Assembly (NCBI RefSeq): GCF_020783335.1
Contig: NZ_CP086068.1
Coordinates: 1,426,001-1,490,000 of the forward strand
DNA: 64,000 nucleotides
Direction: 5' to 3'
Source of the DNA: Mucilaginibacter daejeonensis
GTDB lineage: Bacteria > Bacteroidota > Bacteroidia > Sphingobacteriales > Sphingobacteriaceae
Numbering within the stretch: the stretch's first letter is position 1; the number at the start of each line of letters is the position of its first letter. A program made the translations under genes and the position numbers. Of the stretch, positions 1 to 7,029 are shown piece after piece. A model generated the notes under the pieces. The model was not told the DNA's origin. It saw only the letters and a program-made list of their open reading frames with translations, and ran no database searches.

Positions 1-216
1 CGTCCTGAATAAAAATTCGAGGTAGATGCTGAACGTATTGGTGACGGAGCCGTTCACTGCGGGCGATAGCTCGATGTTTTGAAGCGGGTACATGAACACG
101 CACGGGAACGAGCCATCATCGGCCAGTTGATTAAGTTCGTTAGCGGTACCGTACACAAAGCCGGGGGCTCCGTTCAAGGTTCGGGTGATATTATGGATAT
201 GATCGCTGATGGGCAT
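1..216 (-). CDS. Partial phage-type protein of unknown function
   Basis: An open frame runs from the window edge to an ATG at 214-216, giving 72 N-terminal residues beginning MPISDHIHNI. An in-frame stop lies just upstream of the ATG, so the start is well constrained. The frame has normal composition and follows the terminase genes in the same direction, so I read it as the next gene of a prophage structural operon. I do not recognise the family. It could be a head, connector or tail protein. The C-terminus lies outside the window. Confidence 0.5.
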   Translation of the reverse strand, partial: MPISDHIHNITRTLNGAPGFVYGTANELNQLADDGSFPCVFMYPLQNIELSPAVNGSVTNTFSIYLEFLFRT

Positions 217-308
217 AAGCAAAGTGAGTTTGGACCATCACAAGTGGTCAGGTGTGTTAATAAAGCGTACCTTCCGCAAGGTGAATTGTAGGGGATCGAT
301 CCTTGCCT

Positions 309-1150
309 TTATCGTTGAGCCTGCAATAGGTCGGAGTAACGTTTTTGGAATGCGGCCTCTGTTTTGTTAAGCAGTAGCTTGGTAAGTACACGTTGGTAGG
401 GGAGGTTGAGTATCGTGTCCCATTTGGTCACATCACCCCCTGCCAATGCGTTAACAGTGTTGATATATCTGAACTTCTGGAACTCGGCGATACCGGCCCT
501 TTTCTCCAGCTCCGAAACAGGCGACGCCAAAAGCCGGTCCTCGGTTTGGATAAGCTTGGATAGCTCAAAAAAAAACACTTGGCAATGGGCAGCGCTTGGG
601 TGATCGGCAGCTTTTCTACCTCTTCGGCAAAAGCGGTGGCTTTTTCTTCGTTGTAAAGCTCGCCGGTGGCCCTGCAATAAAAGTAATGGGCAAGTATTTG
701 GCTGCAGATCCGTAGCGATGGGTCAAAATGCTCCTGCCAGTCGTCACCGTAAAGTTCGGCGTGGCGGGCTACCTCTTCGGCAATAATGTCGCGGGCGGCC
801 ATGAACGCGCCGGCCGGCTCCATCGATAGGTTGGCGCTCACATTCACTTTTCTTGTTTTGCCCTTGATGTGGAAGCTGACCGTCTTAGGCACGTTGTCGC
901 TGTTATAAAGCGAACGGATCTGTTGGGCCAGGGCAAGGATATGATCATTGAAGACCTGCAATTCATGAAAGCTCCTGACCTGTTGTAACTCGGCCATGGG
1001 CACACCCGATAGTATCTGAATGGCCTGAATGTCGGTCATATTGTCGGTGGCCTGCATGGCCATCAATTGACCGAGGGTGAGTTCATGAAGGTCTTGCGGA
1101 ATGCTTACCTGTAGTTTGCCGTTTAAGGTCGATAGGGTCTTTTGGATCAT
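309..1150 (-). CDS. Phage protein read through by an apparent -1 frameshift; possible tail-assembly-chaperone-like protein
   Basis: The zero frame starts at 1150 (MIQKTLSTLNG) and by itself ends at 428 after a Ser/Arg-rich tail of unlikely composition. At a run of nine T (567-575) a -1 shift joins it to the overlapping frame that ends at 309. The tail then becomes a sensible sequence (FELSKLIQTEDRLLASP and onward) and gives about 280 residues. The N-terminal part, with the stretch LTLGQLMAMQ, recalls Bacteroidota phage proteins placed with tail-assembly chaperones, a class in which -1 frameshifting is common. That family assignment is inference. A homopolymer sequencing error or a real disabling indel would look the same. 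It follows terL by 83 bp. Confidence 0.6.
567..575 (-). other. T9 slippery tract, candidate -1 frameshift site
   Basis: On the coding strand the tract reads TGTTTTTTTTTGAG. The zero frame reads TGT TTT TTT TTG, and re-reading one T gives TTT TTT TTT GAG and enters the coherent downstream frame. A T_TTT_TTT heptamer is a canonical slippery class for -1 shifting. I could not test for a downstream stimulatory structure. Confidence 0.5.
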
Positions 1151-1233
1151 TATAGCTTTACAGTTATTTGATGAGATGTATGAAAATGCGTGATATTTGA
1201 AGAATTGGGTGCGCCGGTCGAGCAGCTTATCGA

Positions 1234-2442
1234 TTATATCAGTTCAGCCATCGGGTCGCCACTGGCTTTCTGGCTTTTCCAGGGCATGCGCGAGCGGGTG
1301 GTACCTGTGCTATTGATCTGCAACTTATTGAGCGCCACATAGCGTAACGGGTCGATCAGGTGGTTCCAGGTATCAGTAGGCTGGTTGGTGGACCGGCCTG
1401 CAGCATCGGTACGCCACTGATAACGTTCCAGTTCGCGGCGCAAATGAACGCTGTTGCGGGTCACGTTGATATGGTAACGCCGCAGAATATCGATAGAGTG
1501 TTTGATACTGTCGGCTCCCTTTTTAGCGGGAGTGATGTACCAACCCATCCGCCTTAATTCCTCAATAGATTTGGGTTCGGCACTGTCAGCTATGATCTCG
1601 CTTTTTTTGCTTACTCGTGCGGCCTGCATATATTCTGAAAGGTCGGTATTGGTAAGCCCGGTGCGATAGAGCAATTCGTTCACCCATAGTTGGCCGTTTT
1701 GCAGGTATACTTCCAGTAAGCCGGTCTCGTCATTGCTAAAGCCAAAGTCAAGTCCGTAAGCCAGCCTTTTGGCTTCGGGGGGTATGGCGTCACAAACAGA
1801 CCAATCGCTCAGTACCTGCCCGGTCACCTTGCCGGTAATGCCGCGGGCATACACTTTCCAACGCTCCGGGTCAGTGTCGCTCAATTCCTCGATCTTTTGC
1901 CGCGTTCGGTCGTCAACAAAAGGGTTGTGGCGGTGATCTGATATGATCAGTTGAACATCGGGCCGGCCGATCAGCTGATCATGCACCCAAAAGGCAGCAT
2001 TTGGATTGTAGTCGAGGAACACCCGCTTACGTGTTCTTAAGGCAAGCTCATGGTAGATCTCTACCGCTATGCCATTGGCCTCGTTGATGAAAAGATAGTC
2101 GCGTTTGCCACTCTTGGCGTCCTGCGCGCTTTCGTAACTTTTAAACTCGATCAGTGATCCATTCAATAGCTTGTATACCCGGTCGGTATTGTTGAATGAA
2201 CTCAGCATGGCCTGCAATTCAGGTGCGCTGCTCATGATATTGTGTGCGTCGCGCATGGCGCCGGCCTTTAAATTAGGGATGTCTTGCCCAACAACGGTGA
2301 TCACTTGCTTAGCCTCTGCACAAGCCAGTGTGAAAAGCACTTGTAATATGGCGTAGGTCTTCCCGCTGCTGGTACCACCCTGATTGACCACCACATTGGC
2401 GGTGGAGTTGTAGTTATGTTGGAATAGTACAGAAGTTCGCAT
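1234..2442 (-). CDS. terL: Phage terminase large subunit
   Basis: Packaging motor ATPase and nuclease of a tailed phage, 402 residues, PBSX/Terminase_6-like. A Walker A motif is visible at about residues 21-28 (QGGTSSGKT) and a Walker B-like stretch is YLFINEANG. The C-terminal nuclease half begins AYGLDFGFSNDETG, followed by EIIADSAEPKS and the late DPLRY. All of these are typical of PBSX-like large terminases, and the length is normal. It lies 170 bp downstream of the small subunit on the same strand. No portal gene directly follows it, which is unusual. Confidence 0.93.
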   Translation of the reverse strand: MRTSVLFQHNYNSTANVVVNQGGTSSGKTYAILQVLFTLACAEAKQVITVVGQDIPNLKAGAMRDAHNIMSSAPELQAMLSSFNNTDRVYKLLNGSLIEFKSYESAQDAKSGKRDYLFINEANGIAVEIYHELALRTRKRVFLDYNPNAAFWVHDQLIGRPDVQLIISDHRHNPFVDDRTRQKIEELSDTDPERWKVYARGITGKVTGQVLSDWSVCDAIPPEAKRLAYGLDFGFSNDETGLLEVYLQNGQLWVNELLYRTGLTNTDLSEYMQAARVSKKSEIIADSAEPKSIEELRRMGWYITPAKKGADSIKHSIDILRRYHINVTRNSVHLRRELERYQWRTDAAGRSTNQPTDTWNHLIDPLRYVALNKLQINSTGTTRSRMPWKSQKASGDPMAELI

Positions 2443-2612
2443 GGTGCTGAGTGTTGTTAAAAGCGCTAAGTTTTATACTGGGCCGACCTGTGCATCAGGT
2501 TATGCCAAAGCCAAGTTGATGGATCGATCAGGCATACCCCTTCCTGACCATCCGGCGAGGAGGTTAGACACGAAGGCTAAAAAAAATTGATACGGCCGCT
2601 AATGATCCGGGC

Positions 2613-3095
2613 TTACAAAGCCACTTGTTGTTCGCTACCGGCAGGAGAAGGGCCGGTACTGATGATCTCGATCTTTAGTGTGGTGTCCGTAGCGGGCGGT
2701 TCCACGGTTTTGCTGCCGGTGGCGCGGTCGGTCCAACCCAGGCATTTCAGCGCAAAGATGGCCCCAGTAGAAGGTTGCGATAAGAGCAGCTTTTCATATT
2801 CTGACTCGATCTTTAATCGAGCACGTTTAAGGGTCTTTTTAAAAGCGCCATCGATCTCATACGCTTCGAATGCCTCCCGGCTATCGAACCCCAGGTAGTG
2901 AGCCAACCCGGTAAGCGTTGCAGGTTGAGGTTCGCGGTCCCAAACGCGTTGCTCGCGCATTTCAGGTGGTGCTTTGGCGGTCGGTTTAAATGGTAGAACT
3001 TCGGTATGGTATACGCCTTGTATCCATTCAAAATACTCGGCAATGCGGGTCTTGATCTCGCCCACGTTTCTAAATAAGGCGTGTTTATTCTTCAT
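2613..3095 (-). CDS. terS: Phage terminase small subunit (DNA-packaging protein)
   Basis: Probable DNA-recognition subunit of the packaging motor, 160 residues from the ATG at 3093-3095 (MKNKHALFRN). An upstream extension with a different composition is not favoured. The pattern ATLTGLAHYLGFDSREAFEAYE followed by a basic helical stretch and ALKCLGWTDR is typical of small terminases that carry a helix-turn-helix plus an oligomerisation helix. The position directly upstream of terL supports the call. Confidence 0.8.
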   Translation of the reverse strand: MKNKHALFRNVGEIKTRIAEYFEWIQGVYHTEVLPFKPTAKAPPEMREQRVWDREPQPATLTGLAHYLGFDSREAFEAYEIDGAFKKTLKRARLKIESEYEKLLLSQPSTGAIFALKCLGWTDRATGSKTVEPPATDTTLKIEIISTGPSPAGSEQQVAL

Positions 3096-3334
3096 TATGA
3101 TAGGTTTGCCGGTTGGCATATCGGAAGTATAAAGATAGGAATAAATTCTGAGGATTGCAAATATTTTTAGCATTTTGAAGCCCTCGGCACCGGAGGTATG
3201 GGATGGGTATTTTTAAGGCAGCTATACAACGCTGAACATTAGTAGCGAAGATCTTTAAGCACTCTATCAACGATGAGCGCTCCAAAATAAATAAGATCCT
3301 GTGTATACCATTCGCTTTTGCCATATTTGCACTC

Positions 3335-3670
3335 ATGAGACCGGGAGATAAAGTGATCTGCATTAATGATAAGATCGATGCCGATAAAGCCGAAGAGATA
3401 CGCCGCGACTTTGAGATCTGGGTGACCAAGGACAAGGAGTACACCATACGCGAGATATTGGACAATAACGGCATCGTTACCGGACTTTTACTGGAGGAGA
3501 TACACAATTTTCCTAAATTCTTTCACCTCATCAACCGCCATCAAGAACCGGCTTTTGCTACCTGGCGTTTCCGCAAGCTGAGCTACGCCACCAACGAGCA
3601 GGCTGAAGAGCATAGCGAGGAGCTGGCGGAGGTTGGGCAAGCCGGTAAAGAGGACGAAGGTACTTTTTAA
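3335..3670 (+). CDS. Hypothetical 111-residue protein in the prophage region
   Basis: Begins MRPGDKVICINDK, followed by a charged middle part and a Glu-rich tail (EEHSEELAEVGQ). The opening resembles small beta-barrel (SH3/KOW-like) folds that start with a 'GDKVxCI' strand, but I cannot assign a family. It is transcribed away from the terminase block, with 239 bp of upstream DNA in between, so it probably has its own promoter. It could be phage cargo or an early gene. Confidence 0.6.
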   Translation: MRPGDKVICINDKIDADKAEEIRRDFEIWVTKDKEYTIREILDNNGIVTGLLLEEIHNFPKFFHLINRHQEPAFATWRFRKLSYATNEQAEEHSEELAEVGQAGKEDEGTF

Positions 3671-3746
3671 CCATTGACCGTTCATGGCTTAATGTGTTGA
3701 GGTCTTTGTATCGCTCATCATTGTATCTTTTAATTTGTCCTTTACT

Positions 3747-4274
3747 ATGATCCAAAATAATGTTAGCGTGCGTAAGGCTATCCAAACCGATGTGGATGCC
3801 ATCATGGCACTTATTGCTGAAGTGGTGCCTGTTATGCAGCAGCAGGGTAACTTCCAGTGGGCGGCCGACTACCCTAACGCACAAATATTCACTACCGACA
3901 TACAACACGAACGCCTATGGGTGGCCGTGTACGATGAACAGGTCGTTGGCGTGATCGCCATTTGCGAGGGACAAGAACCCGAATATGCGCAGATCACTGA
4001 TTGGGATGTTACTGAGCCGGCCATCGTGGCGCACCGCCTTGCGGTAAGTCCGCATATGCAGGGTAAGGGTATAGCTGCAGCCCTGTTACATCAATGTGAG
4101 GTGGTGGCCGCTGAACGGAACGTCGGTTTAGTACGTCTGGATACCAATTCGGTTAACCGTCCTATGCAAAATCTATTTTTGAAGATCGGTTATAACCTTG
4201 GCGGAGAGATATTGCTTCCTAAGCGCCCGGGCCTTACTTTCTTGGCATTCGAGAAGCGCCTGAATTTGTCCTGA
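3747..4274 (+). CDS. GNAT family N-acetyltransferase
   Basis: Predicted acetyl-CoA-dependent acetyltransferase of 175 residues; substrate unknown. The GNAT core is clear: an N-terminal VRKAIQTDVDAIMALI helix, then strand beta4 HRLAVSPHMQGKGIAAALL, which carries the acetyl-CoA pyrophosphate loop (Q/R-x-x-G-x-G/A), then VRLDTNSVNRPMQNLFLKIGY, typical of beta5/alpha4. The ATG at 3747 is preferred over an upstream TTG because homology begins there. It sits between phage-like genes, so it may be cargo of the prophage or a host gene next to it. Confidence 0.88.
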   Translation: MIQNNVSVRKAIQTDVDAIMALIAEVVPVMQQQGNFQWAADYPNAQIFTTDIQHERLWVAVYDEQVVGVIAICEGQEPEYAQITDWDVTEPAIVAHRLAVSPHMQGKGIAAALLHQCEVVAAERNVGLVRLDTNSVNRPMQNLFLKIGYNLGGEILLPKRPGLTFLAFEKRLNLS

Positions 4275-4292
4275 TCAACTCGTTCGATATGC

Positions 4293-4718
4293 TCACGACT
4301 GCAAGCACAGGTCATGCGCATGTACGTCGGTCTCTACCAATTGAGTGAGTAGCTGCTTTAACAAAGCCTCGCGTGCCCAGTGTTGCTCGTTAGGCGTGGC
4401 ATCGTACAGGTACCATTGCAAAGGCTCATTGATGTTTATGCGCGTATTGTAAACGTACTTTTTCTGCGGATGTACGCGAGTGCCTTCGTAGCTGTTCAAG
4501 CCCTCTTTCTTGATCAGTCGGGTAAAGTGTTTTACCGGTATGTGCAACTGTAAGCACTCGTCAAGTGTGTTCTTGAAATCCTGCTTGTCTTCCAGCCATA
4601 GGGTAAGGGTCTGTCCGTTCAGGTCATGGTCGGCTATCGCAATGCGGCTGTAATTGTAATCTACCGATATAATGAGCCACCAAAGCTCATTACGTGTTTT
4701 AAGGTTCATCGGGATCAT
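4293..4718 (-). CDS. Hypothetical protein, 141 residues
   Basis: Reads MIPMNLKTRNELWWLIISVDYNYSR; the second ATG at 4709 is an alternative start. It is a soluble mixed alpha/beta sequence with several Trp and Tyr residues and no signal peptide or membrane segment. No family recognised. It lies 13 bp downstream of the 65-residue gene at 4732-4929 on the same strand, so the two are probably one transcript read away from the S24 repressor. It converges on the GNAT gene, with 18 bp between the stops. Confidence 0.65.
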   Translation of the reverse strand: MIPMNLKTRNELWWLIISVDYNYSRIAIADHDLNGQTLTLWLEDKQDFKNTLDECLQLHIPVKHFTRLIKKEGLNSYEGTRVHPQKKYVYNTRININEPLQWYLYDATPNEQHWAREALLKQLLTQLVETDVHAHDLCLQS

Positions 4719-4731
4719 ATATGGTCAATAA

Positions 4732-4929
4732 TTAAGTGTTGTGGGGGTATGGTCGATCAAAGGCAGGCATCCATCCGGGGATGTACCTTTGTATGGCCGC
4801 GATCTCGGCTTGGTACTTTTGACAGGCTGCCCGGTATCCTTTATACCGTAAGCGTTGCCTTTTGCCATTACGCTTTTGAGATGCCTGCTGTTGTGTAGCG
4901 GAGTTCAGGGATGAATGTGCAATGTACAT
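4732..4929 (-). CDS. Small basic hypothetical protein, 65 residues
   Basis: A short Lys/Arg/Gln-rich N-terminus (QQQASQKRNGKRQRLR) is followed by a helix and the motif IQRYIPGWMPAF. The composition and organised C-terminal motif suggest a real gene. It is divergent from the S24 repressor across a 159-bp AT-rich region that contains a palindrome, the usual place for the first gene of a phage early operon. Function unknown. A DNA-binding or Cro-like role would be a guess. Confidence 0.5.
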   Translation of the reverse strand: MYIAHSSLNSATQQQASQKRNGKRQRLRYKGYRAACQKYQAEIAAIQRYIPGWMPAFDRPYPHNT

Positions 4930-5002
4930 GGTGTTGGATTATCTTTCGGTCGTATTGGTTTTAAAGCGTCTTGAGATGCTGTGATTTGTAAAATTCAAAA
5001 CT

Positions 5003-5052
5003 TTTGTATTTCTTTGTATTTATTACAGAACAAAAATACAGAAATATCTGTA
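5003..5052. promoter_or_regulatory. Candidate operator region between divergent prophage genes
   Basis: AT-rich DNA with a perfect inverted repeat TACAGA-N4-TCTGTA at 5037-5052. A second arm pair, TGTATTT (5015-5021) and AAATACA (5034-5040), overlaps it, and TTTGTATT is directly repeated at 5003 and 5013. An extra half site TTACAGAA lies at 5023-5030. The arrangement suits binding of the dimeric S24 repressor encoded 37 bp downstream and control of both directions. Assignment to that repressor is inference. Confidence 0.55.
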
Positions 5053-5088
5053 TTAATCAAGAGAAAGTTATCCACAACTTATTGACAA

Positions 5089-5793
5089 ATGGAAAACATC
5101 AAAGCATCGAAGATAAAAAGTATACGTCCTGAAACGCTGGAGTTCATTATCTTATATAATCAGCTTAAAGGTAGGGCCTTCAATGGAAATGCTGAATTAG
5201 CGGAAGCGCTTGGTTTCAATTCGCCTAGTTCCATTACAGAAATAATCAAGAGTAGGCAGAATATTGATACAGAAAAACTGCGTATCTTTAAAGAAACGTA
5301 CGCGTCGTTTCTTGCCAAAAAGGACGTTTCTTCTACGCAAACGTCGCCTGCCGCTGCTGCGAGCAAGCCTTACTTAGGTATACCCATGTATGAGGTCACG
5401 GCAACGGCATCAGGTGTGGAAGTGTATAATGATATTAACGACTCAACCCCAATTGGACATATGTATTTCCCGGGTATAGAGGACTGTGATTTTGCGCTAC
5501 CTGTATGGGGACACTCTATGTATCCTTATTTAGAGAATGGCTGCTGGGTGGCCCTAAAGATCATCAAGGACAATAAGATATTGCCAGGGGAGGTATATTA
5601 TATTGAATGGGGTGACTACCGCATGTATAAGCGTTTGTTACTTACCGATAATGCTGACGAGGTCCTAGCCCACTCTGACAATACCACCGAGATGGTGGCC
5701 GGCCGACCTAAGTATGCTCCTTTTACCATTAAAAAGGAAGAGATCAAACGCTTGTGCCTGGTAAAGGACATCCATAAAAAGCACAACCACTAA
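5089..5793 (+). CDS. S24 family (CI/LexA-type) transcriptional repressor
   Basis: A 234-residue two-domain regulator. Residues about 12-75 form a helix-turn-helix domain (NAELAEALGF, then ITEIIKSRQ). A Thr/Ala-rich linker at about 80-95 leads to an S24 peptidase domain. The catalytic Ser143 is in GHSMYP and the general-base Lys181 is in YRMYKRL. Such proteins repress prophage lytic genes and self-cleave with RecA after DNA damage. No canonical Ala-Gly cleavage pair is obvious in the linker; TATASGV at about 104-110 is the nearest candidate. The neighbouring palindrome suggests autoregulation. Confidence 0.88.
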   Translation: MENIKASKIKSIRPETLEFIILYNQLKGRAFNGNAELAEALGFNSPSSITEIIKSRQNIDTEKLRIFKETYASFLAKKDVSSTQTSPAAAASKPYLGIPMYEVTATASGVEVYNDINDSTPIGHMYFPGIEDCDFALPVWGHSMYPYLENGCWVALKIIKDNKILPGEVYYIEWGDYRMYKRLLLTDNADEVLAHSDNTTEMVAGRPKYAPFTIKKEEIKRLCLVKDIHKKHNH

Positions 5794-5846
5794 CTCCTGT
5801 AGGGTAACAGGCAGTTAATGGTCGTTCATAAAGTTCTGTAAATTTC

Positions 5847-6347
5847 TTACTTGTTGCAGTCTGCCGGTTTCAAGGCTATGTTATAAGCTGCACTCTCATC
5901 GGTCATTTGTCTGCCCGTCTTTTCATCAAATTTGAATGGTTTGATCAGTAGACCGGTATGGTCCATTTTGAGGGCCACGCTCATGGTGTCGGTCATACCT
6001 TCCTGCATAAAGGTCCATACAGCTTTTATGGTCTTATTCGGCAGCAAGGTTCCTTTAATATCTCCTTTGCGGCTATCCTTTTCCCAAATGGCGTCGATCA
6101 TTTTGCCGGTCACCTGATCTTTTTCCACATGCAGTTTCACGTATAGGGTGTCACGCAGGTCCTTGCCGCTTACATGAACGTAGCAGCCGTCTTGGGTGCG
6201 TTTGGTGATGTTACCGCGCTTAGGCTTGCGATTAGACGTGTCTGCGCCTTCAGTATTTTCCTTAGGCGTTGAACTTTGGCAGGCTGTGAATGAGGCCAGT
6301 ATGATGGCTAAAAACCCAGTATAGAGTGGTTGTTTCATTTTGATCAT
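5847..6347 (-). CDS. Small secreted lipoprotein of unknown function
   Basis: 166 residues with an SPII signal: a hydrophobic stretch then lipobox ASFTAC, so predicted to be membrane-anchored. A second in-frame ATG at 6338 (MKQPLYTG) is equally likely as the start. The mature part has an Asn/Lys-rich linker followed by a beta-rich domain (DGCYVHVSGKDLRDTLYVKL, GDIKGTLLPNKTIKAVW), which resembles small META/lipocalin-like barrels only in its strand pattern. Family not recognised. Stands alone. Confidence 0.75.
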   Translation of the reverse strand: MIKMKQPLYTGFLAIILASFTACQSSTPKENTEGADTSNRKPKRGNITKRTQDGCYVHVSGKDLRDTLYVKLHVEKDQVTGKMIDAIWEKDSRKGDIKGTLLPNKTIKAVWTFMQEGMTDTMSVALKMDHTGLLIKPFKFDEKTGRQMTDESAAYNIALKPADCNK

Positions 6348-6433
6348 GGTTGATGAAAGGAACCATGATCAATGAGATTTGTTCTGTTAAGCAACTGAAA
6401 AAAAGATACTTGACCTTTTACAGCTCCGTACTA

Positions 6434-6796
6434 TTACTTGCGAAGTTTTTCAGCGAAGTCCTTGATCAGTGCGCTTAAACTACTGATATTGAACGGTTTT
6501 TCTAAGAAACCATCAGCGCCGCTCTTTTCGGCAAGTTGCTCCAAATTAGGCATGGTCGATACCAGGATCACCGGGATGTGTTTGATCGCATCGTTATCTT
6601 TGATGCTTCTGCACAATTCACTTCCACGTTTGCCAGGGAGAAGCTCGTCCATCAGCACCAGATCTGGTTTGATGTCGACGAACTTGTTCGTTATCGAACC
6701 GTCCTCTGATGAGATGACCTCGTAGCCATCGTCCTTTAAGATATAATCCATGATCTCTGTTATCTCCGGATTATCTTCTATTACTACGATCTTCAC
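6434..6796 (-). CDS. Receiver-only response regulator
   Basis: A 120-residue stand-alone CheY-like receiver domain. The acidic pocket (E7, D8), phospho-acceptor Asp50 in LVLMDELLP, conserved Ser80 in ILVSTM and Lys102 in FLEKPF are all present, so the domain should be phosphorylatable. There is no output domain and no kinase nearby. It may be a phosphorelay intermediate or act by protein contact. Start ATG at 6796. Confidence 0.92.
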   Translation of the reverse strand: MKIVVIEDNPEITEIMDYILKDDGYEVISSEDGSITNKFVDIKPDLVLMDELLPGKRGSELCRSIKDNDAIKHIPVILVSTMPNLEQLAEKSGADGFLEKPFNISSLSALIKDFAEKLRK

Positions 6797-6972
6797 CCTT
6801 TATTATTAATTAAATAATTATTATGCAAGGACAAAGATAAACTTAATTCTTTGAGTTTCGAATTGTGTATGAAGTATTACAAAATTGTAGATCTTATGCA
6901 TCGAGCTTCGTCACTTCGATCTTTAATGGGTTGTCGTTTTAATTAATATTTGGTTTAACGTTTTAAGAAATA

Positions 6973-7006
6973 AAAAAGGCCATTGCATTAATGCAATGGC
7001 CTTTTT
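6973..7006. terminator. Bidirectional intrinsic terminator
   Basis: A perfect palindrome with two 17-bp arms (AAAAAGGCCATTGCATT and its complement), with A and T runs at the ends. It lies 24 bp past the stop of the M16 protease gene and ends transcription from that side. Confidence 0.85.
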
Positions 7007-7029
7007 GGGTGATCGTTGTGCTGTGATCT

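Noticed and set aside
2587..2898. Open frame on the plus strand opposite the small terminase gene
   Set aside because: It is the antisense shadow of terS, with no motif or promoter.
3747..4274. GNAT as a toxin of a TA pair
   Set aside because: No antitoxin-like RHH or HTH gene precedes it and it lacks the short TacT-like architecture.
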